Part shown: in pieces, positions 25,760 through 34,144 of the stretch
How positions within the stretch are numbered: the first letter of the stretch is position 1
Layout: each line of letters starts with the position of its first letter
From: Phaeobacter gallaeciensis DSM 26640
GTDB lineage: Bacteria; Pseudomonadota; Alphaproteobacteria; Rhodobacterales; Rhodobacteraceae
Assembly (NCBI RefSeq): GCF_000511385.1
Contig: NC_023137.1
Span: 3,665,001-3,729,000 of the forward strand
Direction of reading: 5' to 3'
Length of the DNA stretch: 64,000 nucleotides
Translations under genes and position numbers: made by a program
The notes under the pieces: generated by a model
What the model saw: the letters and a program-made list of their open reading frames with translations, nothing else
Told to the model about the DNA's origin: nothing
The model's database searches: none

Positions 25760-26348
25760 ATTTGCTGTCCTCTGTTATGTGAAAGGAGAAGGCCTCAATC
25801 GACTCCTGAATGGAGTCGATCAGGGCAGAACTGTTGATTTCCCGCTCGATGCCGCCGACCTTGAGATAGGCCTGACCGGGAGACAGCACGACGTCCTCGC
25901 GGACCTGCACCGGCACAGTGAAACTTTTGGTCAATAGCGCTCGCACGGTTGCACCTTCGCCGGGGGAGACAACAATATTGATCGCCTGATCGGCCTGACT
26001 CTTGGCCATGTCCGTAAGCTGATCGACGATATGATGGCCGAAACTGGCAGCCATGGCATCTGGCAGAACTGCGCTGGTCAGAACCTTGAACATTGGATCC
26101 AGCGATTCAAGCAGTTGTGTCTGCGCCTCATGGAAGGTGAAGCTGAGATCTTCGAGCGAGTTGGCCAGTTCCGAAGAGACATGGGTGCTCTCCTTGTCCT
26201 TGGCCGTCACCGCATCGTCCCAACCAGCGCTGTAGCCCTTTTCGTAGGATTCCAGCCGCGTTTCTTCCATCATTTCTTCACTGACTTCGGCAATCGGCAC
26301 CGCCGGCGTGTCCATGGCAAAATCTTCAAGAAGATGGGCAATTGTCAT
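25752..26348 (-). CDS. fliH: FliH-like flagellar assembly protein
   Basis: A 198-aa cytosolic protein with a variable N-terminus, a long helical middle and a C-terminal VATPase-E/FliH-like end (LSPGQAYLKVGGIEREINSSALIDSIQESIEAF). FliH normally links the ATPase FliI to the C-ring. The assignment rests on operon position (fliF-fliH-fliN-fliP) and this weak C-terminal pattern. The start overlaps the fliF stop by one base (TGATG), so no fliG lies between them. Confidence 0.72.
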   Translation of the reverse strand: MTIAHLLEDFAMDTPAVPIAEVSEEMMEETRLESYEKGYSAGWDDAVTAKDKESTHVSSELANSLEDLSFTFHEAQTQLLESLDPMFKVLTSAVLPDAMAASFGHHIVDQLTDMAKSQADQAINIVVSPGEGATVRALLTKSFTVPVQVREDVVLSPGQAYLKVGGIEREINSSALIDSIQESIEAFSFHITEDSKYG

Positions 26349-28024
26349 CAGGCTCTCTCCTCATTTTCTTCCAGCCAGCCGCGCAGGATCTGCACCGTCT
26401 CTTCCTGGCGTTCACCAATCATTGAGCGGAGACGGTCAACGGGGTTGTCGCCGCCGCCAAGGGCTGGCAGGCCACCCATATCCCCCATTCCGCCCATGCC
26501 CATACCGGTACCCATGCCCATGCCGCCCATGGGTTCGAACTGTCCGGTTTCGTTGTTCTCGATCTCGCCATCAAGGGCGAGGTCTGCACCAAGGTTGGGG
26601 TTGGCCATGAAGCCACCTCCGCCGCCAAGTGCGGGCAGTTCATCCATGGCATCACCTGTTGGCGCGCCAAGTGCCGGGACGCTGGCCTGATTCGACAGAA
26701 TGGGACGAATAACAAAGAGGCCGAGGATCAGAGTGACAAGTGCAAGGGCAGCCATCTGGATCAGCGACATCGCATCCAGATAGATATTGTCGAAGATCGA
26801 GGCACTGACGACGGTGCCTTGTGGCTCTACCGTAGGCATTTCCATAGATTTCAGTGTGATGACGTCTCCACGTTCCTCACTGAACCCGACCGCCGCAGAG
26901 ATCAGCTCACGCAGGGCGCCGAGCTCCTCTTCGGCACGCGGCTCCATCACCGTCTCACCTGTTGCGGTGGTGGTCGGCACACCATTCACCAAGACCGCAA
27001 CGGTCAGACGTTTGATCGCGCCGGGCCCACGCAAGATCTCTTTCTCAGTCTCGGAAATTTCATAGTTGACCCGTTCGCGCGTGGCATTGGTACTGGCTTT
27101 TGAGCCATCTCCAGAGGCGGCGTCGCCATCTGGGATGTTAGACGCAACCGTCACCTCACCTGATTGGTTCTGCGAAGAATCGGAGCGCTCTTCCACATCG
27201 GTGCTGATGGCCACACGGCTTTCGGGATCGATGCGTTTTTCGCGAATGGATTCGGTATCGGTCACGGTTTCGACGCTGACCTCGACCACAGCATTGCCGT
27301 GACCAACGCGCGCTTCGACCAACCGCATGACCCGTTCACGAATCGATTGCGAGCGATCATCGGTACCGGCACCAACTGCGGCGGCAGCCTCGGGCGAACC
27401 GATCAGCGCGCCATTGGCATCAATCACAGCGACATTTTCCACAGCGAGGCCAGTAACAGCAGAGGAAATCAGAAATCGGATCGCATTGGCCTGCGCGGGT
27501 GTGATGGGGGATCCCATCGGCACAACCGACACAGAGGCCGTCGGCTCAGCTGTACGCTGAAACGGATTTGAGCCAGTATTTGCGATATGGACCCGAGCCT
27601 GTGTGACATGGGGGCTAGCGACGATGGTACGGGCCAGTTCCCCTTCTTTTGCACGCCAGTAGGCGGCGTCAAACATTTGCGATGTTGTGCCAAACCCGCT
27701 GAGCGAATCGAGTAGCTCATAGCCGCGCCCGCCGTTGGCTGGCAGACCTTCGCTGGCCAATGTCATGCGAAGTTCATCGCGCGCCGAAGCTGGAACATAA
27801 ATGGATCCACCGCGGACTTCATATTCGGTACCGCGCTGTTCGAGCGCGCGCACCACATCCCCAGCCGAGCCGCTTTCCAGCCCGGCATATAATAATTGCA
27901 TCGTGGGCGTATTCGCCACACGGGACATCGCCAGGACGCTGAGAATCACGATCACCGTGGCCCCCACGGCAATCAGGCGCTTTCGCGTGTCCAAACCTGC
28001 CCAGACATTCTTGATCTGCTGCAC
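26348..28024 (-). CDS. fliF: Flagellar MS-ring protein FliF
   Basis: MS-ring subunit with a first membrane helix (RLIAVGATVIVILSVLAM), the ring-building motif RVANTPTMQLLYAGLESGSAGDVVRALEQRGTEYEV-type sequence, VHIANTGSNPFQRTAEPTASV and a second helix (MAALALVTLILGLFVIRPIL). The start is probably the GTG at 28024, with GGAGG five bases upstream (558 aa); an in-frame ATG at 28063 lacks such a site. The cytosolic tail contains an unusual Met/Gly-rich tract (GMGMGTGMGMGGMGDMGG). Head of the leftward fliF-fliH-fliN-fliP operon. Confidence 0.95.
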   Translation of the reverse strand: MQQIKNVWAGLDTRKRLIAVGATVIVILSVLAMSRVANTPTMQLLYAGLESGSAGDVVRALEQRGTEYEVRGGSIYVPASARDELRMTLASEGLPANGGRGYELLDSLSGFGTTSQMFDAAYWRAKEGELARTIVASPHVTQARVHIANTGSNPFQRTAEPTASVSVVPMGSPITPAQANAIRFLISSAVTGLAVENVAVIDANGALIGSPEAAAAVGAGTDDRSQSIRERVMRLVEARVGHGNAVVEVSVETVTDTESIREKRIDPESRVAISTDVEERSDSSQNQSGEVTVASNIPDGDAASGDGSKASTNATRERVNYEISETEKEILRGPGAIKRLTVAVLVNGVPTTTATGETVMEPRAEEELGALRELISAAVGFSEERGDVITLKSMEMPTVEPQGTVVSASIFDNIYLDAMSLIQMAALALVTLILGLFVIRPILSNQASVPALGAPTGDAMDELPALGGGGGFMANPNLGADLALDGEIENNETGQFEPMGGMGMGTGMGMGGMGDMGGLPALGGGDNPVDRLRSMIGERQEETVQILRGWLEENEERA

Positions 28025-28082
28025 ATTAACCTCCGTAGCACCGGCATTCTGTCCGATGTGCAACCCTTTTGCCGGATTGCCC

Positions 28083-28097
28083 TTAACATTCGGTTAG
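28083..28097. promoter_or_regulatory. CtrA-like box between fliF and fliL
   Basis: TTAA-CATTCGG-TTAG (one deviation from TTAA-N7-TTAA) lies in the 118-bp gap between the divergent fliF and fliL starts, where it could serve both transcripts. Confidence 0.45.
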
Positions 28098-28142
28098 TGT
28101 CCGCGAGTTAAGAAGATGAGGCACGACGTATTAGGGATAGTC

Positions 28143-28667
28143 ATGACAGACGCTGTAGTAGACACAGAACAGGACGCCCCGGCCAAGAAGAGCAAGCTGC
28201 CCCTTATTATTGGGGTTGTCCTTGCGCTTGTTGGCGCCGGTGGGGGATTCTTCGCTGTCCAGTCAGGCCTTCTTCCCTTTGGTCAGAGCGCAGCCCCAGA
28301 AGGGGTGGATGCGACCGAAGTGGCGCCAGAAGGCGTGGACAATGGTGAGTCGGCGGAAGATATCGCCAATCTCGCTTTTATCGAAATGGAACCGATTGTG
28401 ATCAGTTTGCGCAAGGCAAGTGGTCTAAAGCACCTTCGATTCCGCTCTCAGCTGGAGGTTGATCTCGCCCACCGGGCCGAGGTTGAGAAAATCCTCCCGC
28501 GGGTTGTCGATGTTCTCAACAGTTATCTCAGGGCACTGGAGCTGGAGGATCTGACCGATCCGATGGCCCTGCCCAAACTGCGCGCACAGATGCTGCGGCG
28601 GATCAATATTGCAGCTGGCCAGGGCCGGGTGCGGGATCTGCTGATTATGGACTTCGTATTGAACTAG
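28143..28667 (+). CDS. fliL: Flagellar basal body-associated protein FliL
   Basis: A 174-aa single-pass membrane protein: cytosolic start, one helix (LPLIIGVVLALVGAGGGFFAVQ) and the periplasmic FliL domain (FIEMEPIVISLRKASGLKHLRFRSQLEV, VVDVLNSYLRALELEDLTDPMALPKLRAQMLRRIN). It stabilises the stator. A second FliL-like gene occurs at 38568. It heads the run that includes the MotE-like gene and motA. Confidence 0.92.
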   Translation: MTDAVVDTEQDAPAKKSKLPLIIGVVLALVGAGGGFFAVQSGLLPFGQSAAPEGVDATEVAPEGVDNGESAEDIANLAFIEMEPIVISLRKASGLKHLRFRSQLEVDLAHRAEVEKILPRVVDVLNSYLRALELEDLTDPMALPKLRAQMLRRINIAAGQGRVRDLLIMDFVLN

Positions 28668-28676
28668 GAGAACGGG

Positions 28677-29138
28677 ATGGAACTGATTGCGGATATCCTG
28701 CTTGCGGCCGGGGCCATGGGGGCAGGCTTTTACTGCCTGGTGCTCTCGCGTCGGCTGAAGCGTTTTAATGATCTGGAAAAAGGTGTTGGCGGCGCTGTTG
28801 CAGTGCTTTCGGCGCAGGTCGATGATCTCAACAAGTCACTGCTGGCCGCGCGCCATGTATCGGATGGCTCCAGCAAGGCGCTGGACCAGCTGACCGGGCG
28901 CGCCGAATCGGTTGCGCAGCGGTTGGAGCTTATGATGGCCTCTATGCACGACATGCCGGAGGCACCAGCACCTGAGCCGAAACCTGAGACTGCTGCACCT
29001 GCGGCTGAAGAAAGCGATGCATTGGCTGCGGCATATGAGGCTGACGCGGAGCCTGAAGTGGCGGCGGAGCCAGAACCTGCGAAACCCGCAGGGCTGATGT
29101 TTGTCCGCCATAACCGGGCGCAGGGTCGGGTTGCATAA
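28677..29138 (+). CDS. Single-pass membrane protein of the flagellar operon, unknown
   Basis: A 153-aa protein with one N-terminal helix (ADILLAAGAMGAGFYCLVLSRRLKRF), a coiled-coil (residues ~35-90: NDLEKGVGGAVAVLSAQVDDLNKSL) and a Pro/Ala/Glu-rich tail ending in the conserved-looking LMFVRHNRAQGRVA. I think it matches a Rhodobacteraceae family of unknown function (DUF6468), but cannot check this. It is nine bases after fliL and its stop overlaps the MotE-like start by one base, so a flagellar role is inferred from context. Confidence 0.7.
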   Translation: MELIADILLAAGAMGAGFYCLVLSRRLKRFNDLEKGVGGAVAVLSAQVDDLNKSLLAARHVSDGSSKALDQLTGRAESVAQRLELMMASMHDMPEAPAPEPKPETAAPAAEESDALAAAYEADAEPEVAAEPEPAKPAGLMFVRHNRAQGRVA

Positions 29139-29785
29139 TGGCCAATATAGCAAATACAAAAGCCACCCCTGCGAAGCCGAAAAAGGCGACGCGTATCAAG
29201 CGGACGCGCAGTGGTGCTCTCATGATGCTGGCCCTGCTGTTGATGGGATCGGCAATTGTGCGCCTCGGCCTGGAAGCTGGCCCAGCCATCGCGCGTGAAG
29301 TTGCAAATCTGCAGGACGAATCGACCCTGAAAGAAGAGCCGAAAGGCACGCTGAATGGTCAGTCGATGCCCTCTTCTGCCGAATTGCAGAATATGCTGGC
29401 AGCCTTTCAGGAACGTGAAGCGGCCCTATCCGCCCGTGAGGCCGAGATTGAAGACCGTATGAAAGCGCTTGAGATCGCAGATGATGCGATTGAGCAGAAA
29501 CTGGTGGCTCTTGAGCAGGCCGAGGAAGAGCTGAAATCGACGCTTGCCCTTGCTGACGGCGCGACCGAAGCGGATCTGACGCGGCTGACATCGGTTTACG
29601 AACAGATGAAACCAAAAGAATCGTCTGCCCTTTTTGAGGAGATGGATCCTGCCTTTGCAGCGGGCTTCCTTGCGCGCATGCGCCCCGAGGCAGCAGCCGG
29701 CATCATGGCAGGGCTTAGCCCGCAGGCGGCCTATACAATCAGCGTGGTCCTGGCGGGTCGCAATGGGTCTGTTCCAAAGGAGTAA
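29138..29785 (+). CDS. MotE-like flagellar protein with MgtE-N domain
   Basis: A 215-aa protein with one N-terminal helix (ALMMLALLLMGSAIVRLGLEA), a long coiled-coil (AFQEREAALSAREAEIEDRMKALE) and a C-terminal MgtE-N/FliG-like helical motif (VYEQMKPKESSALFEEMDPAFAAGFLARMRPEAAAGIMAGLSP). It resembles rhizobial MotE, the periplasmic chaperone of MotC, and many alphaproteobacterial MotE-like proteins encoded in stator operons. It lies between fliL and motA. The specific MotE function is an inference. Confidence 0.82.
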   Translation: MANIANTKATPAKPKKATRIKRTRSGALMMLALLLMGSAIVRLGLEAGPAIAREVANLQDESTLKEEPKGTLNGQSMPSSAELQNMLAAFQEREAALSAREAEIEDRMKALEIADDAIEQKLVALEQAEEELKSTLALADGATEADLTRLTSVYEQMKPKESSALFEEMDPAFAAGFLARMRPEAAAGIMAGLSPQAAYTISVVLAGRNGSVPKE

Positions 29786-29811
29786 GCAGGCGCTGCTCCT
29801 CAGGCTTTTTT
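29778..29811 (+). terminator. Possible terminator before motA
   Basis: The hairpin AGGA-GCAG/CTGC-TCCT, overlapping the stop of the MotE-like gene, is followed by CAGGCTTTTTT. It may partially separate motA from the upstream genes. Confidence 0.45.
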
Positions 29812-29862
29812 AACGTGAATCGCCTAAACTTGTAGAAACAAACGAAATTCGGAGTGGACCTA

Positions 29863-30732
29863 ATGCTCGGTATTGTAGGCATCGTGGTTATCTTTGTCAT
29901 GGTGTTCGGGGGATATCTCCTCGCAGGTGGCAAGTTTGCGATCATCATCAAAGCTCTGCCATTCGAATTCATGATGATTGGTGGAGCGGGTGTTGGCGCC
30001 TTTCTGATCAGCAATGATATGGGCGGCGTTAAACATACGCTGAAAGACGTCGGTAAGGTATTCAAAGGGCCCAAATGGAAGCCCGATGACTACCGAGATC
30101 TTCTATGCCTGCTCTTCTCTCTGATTAGGATCGCAAGGGCGAACCCGGTTGAGGTCGAACAGCACATCGAAGACCCGGAAAACTCATCTGTTTTCAATCG
30201 CTACCCGAAAATCCTTGCAGATAAGGAGGCGGTAAATCTGATCAGTGACACCATGCGGTCAGCTTCGATGAACTATGATGACCCGCATCAGGTTGAGGAA
30301 GTTCTGGAAAAGCGGATTGAGGCGAACCTGCACCATGCCCTGCACTCCAGCCATGCGCTGCAATCGCTTGCCGACGGTCTTCCGGCGCTGGGCATTGTTG
30401 CGGCTGTTCTCGGCATCATCAAAACGATGGGATCAATTGACCAGCCGCCAGAAGTTCTGGGTAAGCTGATCGGTGGTGCTCTTGTTGGGACATTCCTGGG
30501 TGTTTTCCTGGCCTATGGTCTGGTCGGCCCCTTCGCAGGCAAGGTGAAGTCAGTTGTCGAAGAGGACGCACATTTCTATTCGCTCATCCGCGAAGTTCTG
30601 GTGGCCAACCTGCACAATCACGCAGCAGCGATCTGTATCGAAGTGGGGCGTCAGAATACCCCATCCCACATCCGCCCTGGGTTTTCTGAACTGGAAGATG
30701 CCTTGAAATCGGTGAAACAGGACGCAGCATGA
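29863..30732 (+). CDS. motA: Flagellar stator protein MotA
   Basis: A 289-aa four-helix stator subunit. The start is LGIVGIVVIFVMVFGGYLLAGGKF, the cytosolic loop is charged, and the MotA_ExbB core reads LADGLPALGIVAAVLGIIKTMGSIDQPPEVLGKLIGGALVGTFLGVFLAYGLVGPFAGK, with the two conserved prolines. The ATG at 29863 has GGAG eight bases upstream. It is not adjacent to motB. The stop overlaps the next gene by four bases. Confidence 0.95.
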   Translation: MLGIVGIVVIFVMVFGGYLLAGGKFAIIIKALPFEFMMIGGAGVGAFLISNDMGGVKHTLKDVGKVFKGPKWKPDDYRDLLCLLFSLIRIARANPVEVEQHIEDPENSSVFNRYPKILADKEAVNLISDTMRSASMNYDDPHQVEEVLEKRIEANLHHALHSSHALQSLADGLPALGIVAAVLGIIKTMGSIDQPPEVLGKLIGGALVGTFLGVFLAYGLVGPFAGKVKSVVEEDAHFYSLIREVLVANLHNHAAAICIEVGRQNTPSHIRPGFSELEDALKSVKQDAA

Positions 30733-33188
30733 TGTGGCGCGCGCTGACCTTTGCAGCATTGACCCTGGCTGCGGCATCTGTCGATGCCCAGACAGTGGTT
30801 GCACGTTCGGGAGAGCATGCCGGGTTTTCTCGATTGGTCATGCGACTCCCGGACGGGGCGCCCTGGTCCTTGCGTCAGTCCGGGCAAGTCGCCCAGGTCG
30901 TGATCGATACGCCCACAGTTGTGTTTGACACATCGCAAGTCTTTGACCTCATTCCGCGTACACGCTTGCAATCGGTCTCGCAGGCGGGACCTGGGCAACC
31001 GTTACAGCTGCAGCTTGGGTGTAACTGCGATGTCACCTCCTTTGTTCAGAAGGACGGGTATCTGGTGGTTGATATTGCCGATGGCACGCCCGGTTCTGAT
31101 CAGCCTTTGGCGGCCGGATCGCCGCTGCCGCTCTTGCCCGGAAATATCAATAGTACCGGGTATCGGTTTAATCTTGCTGCGCGGGCAGCTGCGGACGCGC
31201 GTGCCGCCCTTGATCTTGCTGGTGTGACGTCCCGCAGCACTTCTGGTGCTGATCAGGTGCAGCGCCTTCCTGTTGCTGTGGCGGAAACACCGTCAGCGAT
31301 CCAACTACCCCTTGATCTGACCCGAATCCCACGCACTGAGGCGCCCGCCCCAGCGGCTGAAGAAGCACGCGTTGCGGTGGAGCCTACCGTTGTGCCGACC
31401 CCGGTTCCGGTCCAAGTGGACGCGGATATGCTGCTTGATTTATCGGAAACAGAGAGAGCGGCAACCGTCAACGAATCCGAACAGCGGCTGTTGCAACAGA
31501 TCAGCCGTGCCACCAATCAAGGGTTATTGGACTTGGTCGGTGTGGAGGTGCATGACGGCCCGAATGGGCACGTCCTTGATCCTCTGAGCAGCCGGGATCG
31601 CCCTCTTAATCCGCTGGACCAGATTTCCGTCACCTCGTCCGTGGACCGTGAAACTGGTCTTATTGCGCGCAGGTCTGACATTTCAGGCCAGCCAACGCAT
31701 TGCCTTCCAAGTCGACAAGTGGCCGTACACGAATGGGGCACGGATGAGCCATTTGCAGACCAGATTTCGCCGCTGCGCGCGGATTTGGTACGTGAATTTG
31801 ATGACGTCGATCCGGAAGCGGTTTTGACATTGGCGCGGGCCTATCTCTTTTTTGGATTTGGTGCTGAGGCACAGGCGATCCTGCGGATGATGCCGTCTGG
31901 TGCTGCAGAGCACGACGATGCCGTGGCGCTGACGGCCATGGGGGCTGTGCTCGACGGCCAGCAGATGGAGGTTAACCATGCTTTCGCGGGGCAGCAGGTC
32001 TGCGATAGCGAAGTGGCGCTCTGGGCCGCCTTGGCTGATGGGACCATCAAAAAAAGCGCCAAAACAGATGCAATCCAACAAGCTTTTGCCAAGCTGCCAC
32101 CGCATCTGCGGGTACAAGTCGGCCCGCGCATTAGTACGTTGTTTGCCAAGGCGGGCGATCCCCATCTGGCGGGCGCGGCATTGCGATCTGTAGATCGCAC
32201 TGGTGTTGAGCATGTTCCTGAAATCAACCTGGCCGAGGCAGAAATCGCCAGACTGGAAGGCGATGTTGAAACCGTCGCCCAAGAGTTGACGGATGAAGTG
32301 GCCGAGCGGACGGAAAACGCACCACGGGCCCTGATTGAACTGATCGACCTCAGCTTTGCTGAACGCAGCGCGCTGTCGCCGGATGTGCCGGATCTGGTCG
32401 CCTCCTATGAGGTAGAGAACCGCGACAGCCCATTGGGCGCGGAGCTCAGGCGTGCCGTGGTTGCCGCCCTGGCGTTGACTGGTGAGTTTCATGACAGTTT
32501 CAACGAACTGGAAGTGTTGACCCGACGCGATGGCCCGGCCGCTCGTACTGCGGCGCTGGAACCGTTGCTGACCTTGCTGACAGAGCGGGCGGACGATGTT
32601 ACCTTCCTGCAATATGCGCTGGTCATCGCGGCCAATGGCACCACTGCAGAGGTCGCGCCGGTTGCGGACATCGTGGCCGAACGCCTGCTGGATCTGGGGT
32701 TTGCGCAGCAGGCTCAATCAATCCTGAAAAAGCTGGCGATGGAGCCTGGAAACACGAAACGCCGACTAATCCTGGCCAAAGCGGCGTTGGCGATGGACAA
32801 ACCGCATTCCGCTTTGGTTGAGTTGATGGGGCTGTCCGGTTCCACGGCAAACAAGCTGCGTGCAGAGGCACTTTGGCGCAATGGAGAATATGCGAGAGCG
32901 GGTGAGTATCTGCTTGAAGAAGAAGAAAAAGATGCAGCTGCGCGCGGATTCTGGCATTCGGAGGATCGTGATACGCTTGCCACGATTGATGCGGATGACA
33001 CGGAGCAGTTCGGTGGCGTTGCGCGCGTGACAACAGAAATCGAAGAGACCGCGAAAGAACCCACTGGCCTGCCGCCCTTGGCCCATGCGAGGGCGCTTGT
33101 TGAAAGCAGCGAGGGGACGCGTGGCGGTATCGCAGATCTGTTGCAGAAGGTCGCGCCGCAAGCCGATCCTTCCGACGATGGATCGTAG
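30729..33188 (+). CDS. Large exported helical-repeat protein coupled to motA
   Basis: An 819-aa exported protein I cannot assign to a named family. Residues 1-20 form a signal peptide (cleavage after VDA). Residues ~25-120 look like a beta-rich AMIN-like domain (SRLVMRLPDGAPWSLRQSG, CDVTSFVQKDGYLVVDIADG). A Pro/Ala-rich linker follows, then from ~360 on helical TPR-like repeats (LTLARAYLFFGFGAEAQAILRMM, LLDLGFAQQAQSILKKLAME, RAEALWRNGEYARAGEYLLEE). No further membrane helix is seen. The start overlaps the motA stop by four bases, implying coupled translation and a periplasmic role at the motor. That role is inferred only from position. Confidence 0.75.
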   Translation: MMWRALTFAALTLAAASVDAQTVVARSGEHAGFSRLVMRLPDGAPWSLRQSGQVAQVVIDTPTVVFDTSQVFDLIPRTRLQSVSQAGPGQPLQLQLGCNCDVTSFVQKDGYLVVDIADGTPGSDQPLAAGSPLPLLPGNINSTGYRFNLAARAAADARAALDLAGVTSRSTSGADQVQRLPVAVAETPSAIQLPLDLTRIPRTEAPAPAAEEARVAVEPTVVPTPVPVQVDADMLLDLSETERAATVNESEQRLLQQISRATNQGLLDLVGVEVHDGPNGHVLDPLSSRDRPLNPLDQISVTSSVDRETGLIARRSDISGQPTHCLPSRQVAVHEWGTDEPFADQISPLRADLVREFDDVDPEAVLTLARAYLFFGFGAEAQAILRMMPSGAAEHDDAVALTAMGAVLDGQQMEVNHAFAGQQVCDSEVALWAALADGTIKKSAKTDAIQQAFAKLPPHLRVQVGPRISTLFAKAGDPHLAGAALRSVDRTGVEHVPEINLAEAEIARLEGDVETVAQELTDEVAERTENAPRALIELIDLSFAERSALSPDVPDLVASYEVENRDSPLGAELRRAVVAALALTGEFHDSFNELEVLTRRDGPAARTAALEPLLTLLTERADDVTFLQYALVIAANGTTAEVAPVADIVAERLLDLGFAQQAQSILKKLAMEPGNTKRRLILAKAALAMDKPHSALVELMGLSGSTANKLRAEALWRNGEYARAGEYLLEEEEKDAAARGFWHSEDRDTLATIDADDTEQFGGVARVTTEIEETAKEPTGLPPLAHARALVESSEGTRGGIADLLQKVAPQADPSDDGS

Positions 33189-33226
33189 CATCCAATAACC
33201 ACAACTATCTGAGCTGAGCATTTGCG

Positions 33227-33252
33227 AAGACCGCCTAATCGGGGCGGTCTTT
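33227..33252 (+). terminator. Terminator after the 819-aa protein gene
   Basis: The stem AAGACCGCC/GGCGGTCTT with a 7-nt loop and a short T-tract (TCTTT) lies 39 nt after the stop codon. Confidence 0.7.
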
Positions 33253-33331
33253 GCGCGTCTGGTGCTAACGGTTTGTCAACGCTCTCACCTTACGCTCGAA
33301 CCTAGGGTGAATCCTCATTTGGACAGGCAGA

Positions 33332-34132
33332 ATGCCGAAATCGAGCTATTATTTCCGACAACAGCGGCGGTGTGTCCGCTGCGCAGGCAGTTTGCCGAAG
33401 TGGTCCGTGCTGCTTGTCGCAGTATTTGGCCTTTTGGGGCTGCTTATTCCTCAGAAAATATACGCGGCTTCGCCGCAGGTATCGGCGCTATGTGATCTTG
33501 CCGCGCGACGGGCCGCACGTGATCAGGGCGTTCCGCTGGACGTGTTGCGTGCCATCACCAGAACGGAGACCGGCCGCGGCGGCAAGCAAGGGCTCCAGCC
33601 GTGGCCCTGGACCGTCAATATGGAAGGTGCCGGCAAGTGGTTTCAGACAGAAGATGAGGCTCGGGCCTATGTCTTCTCCCACTTCAAACGCGGTGCGCGG
33701 AGCTTTGACGTCGGGTGTTTCCAGATCAATTTCAAATGGCATGGTCAAGCTTTTGACTCGATTGACCAGATGTTCGACCCGCTTGCGAATGCGCAATATG
33801 CGGCGCAGTTCTTGCGCGAACTGCACGATGAATTTGGTGACTGGTCGCAGGCTGCCGGCGCCTACCACTCGCGCACACCCACCTATGCAAACCGCTATAC
33901 TGCGCGTTTTGACAGGGTGCGCGCGGACCTAAAGCCGGTAGAGACAGTCGCGGCGCTACCGGTCGAGCGAAACCGGGCTACGTTCACCGCCCCACAACCC
34001 CTCGCCATGCTTCACAATCCATCGCCGCTGATCACTCAGGGTGGGGCACCGTCCGGTGCTGCCCGCCTGGGATCTCTGGTTCCATTAACCGGCGGCGGCA
34101 CTTCGGCGCAAGCGCTCATCATACTGAAATAA
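33332..34132 (+). CDS. Flagellar lytic transglycosylase (SltF-like)
   Basis: A 266-aa exported muramidase of the SLT/lysozyme-like family. After a basic N-terminus and a hydrophobic signal/anchor (residues ~24-45), the domain carries the catalytic glutamate E79 in AITRTETGRGG, then SFDVGCFQINFKWHGQAF and AGAYHSRTPTYANRY. It probably opens the peptidoglycan for the rod. In Rhodobacter a separate SltF partners the short FlgJ that lacks muramidase activity, and a short FlgJ is also encoded here at 47639. It is 12 nt upstream of flhA. Confidence 0.85.
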   Translation: MPKSSYYFRQQRRCVRCAGSLPKWSVLLVAVFGLLGLLIPQKIYAASPQVSALCDLAARRAARDQGVPLDVLRAITRTETGRGGKQGLQPWPWTVNMEGAGKWFQTEDEARAYVFSHFKRGARSFDVGCFQINFKWHGQAFDSIDQMFDPLANAQYAAQFLRELHDEFGDWSQAAGAYHSRTPTYANRYTARFDRVRADLKPVETVAALPVERNRATFTAPQPLAMLHNPSPLITQGGAPSGAARLGSLVPLTGGGTSAQALIILK

Positions 34133-34144
34133 GGGCTGAATTTC

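Noticed and set aside
33372..33932. 186-codon + frame overlapping the lytic transglycosylase
   Set aside because: Different frame of a gene with clear catalytic motifs; no features of its own.
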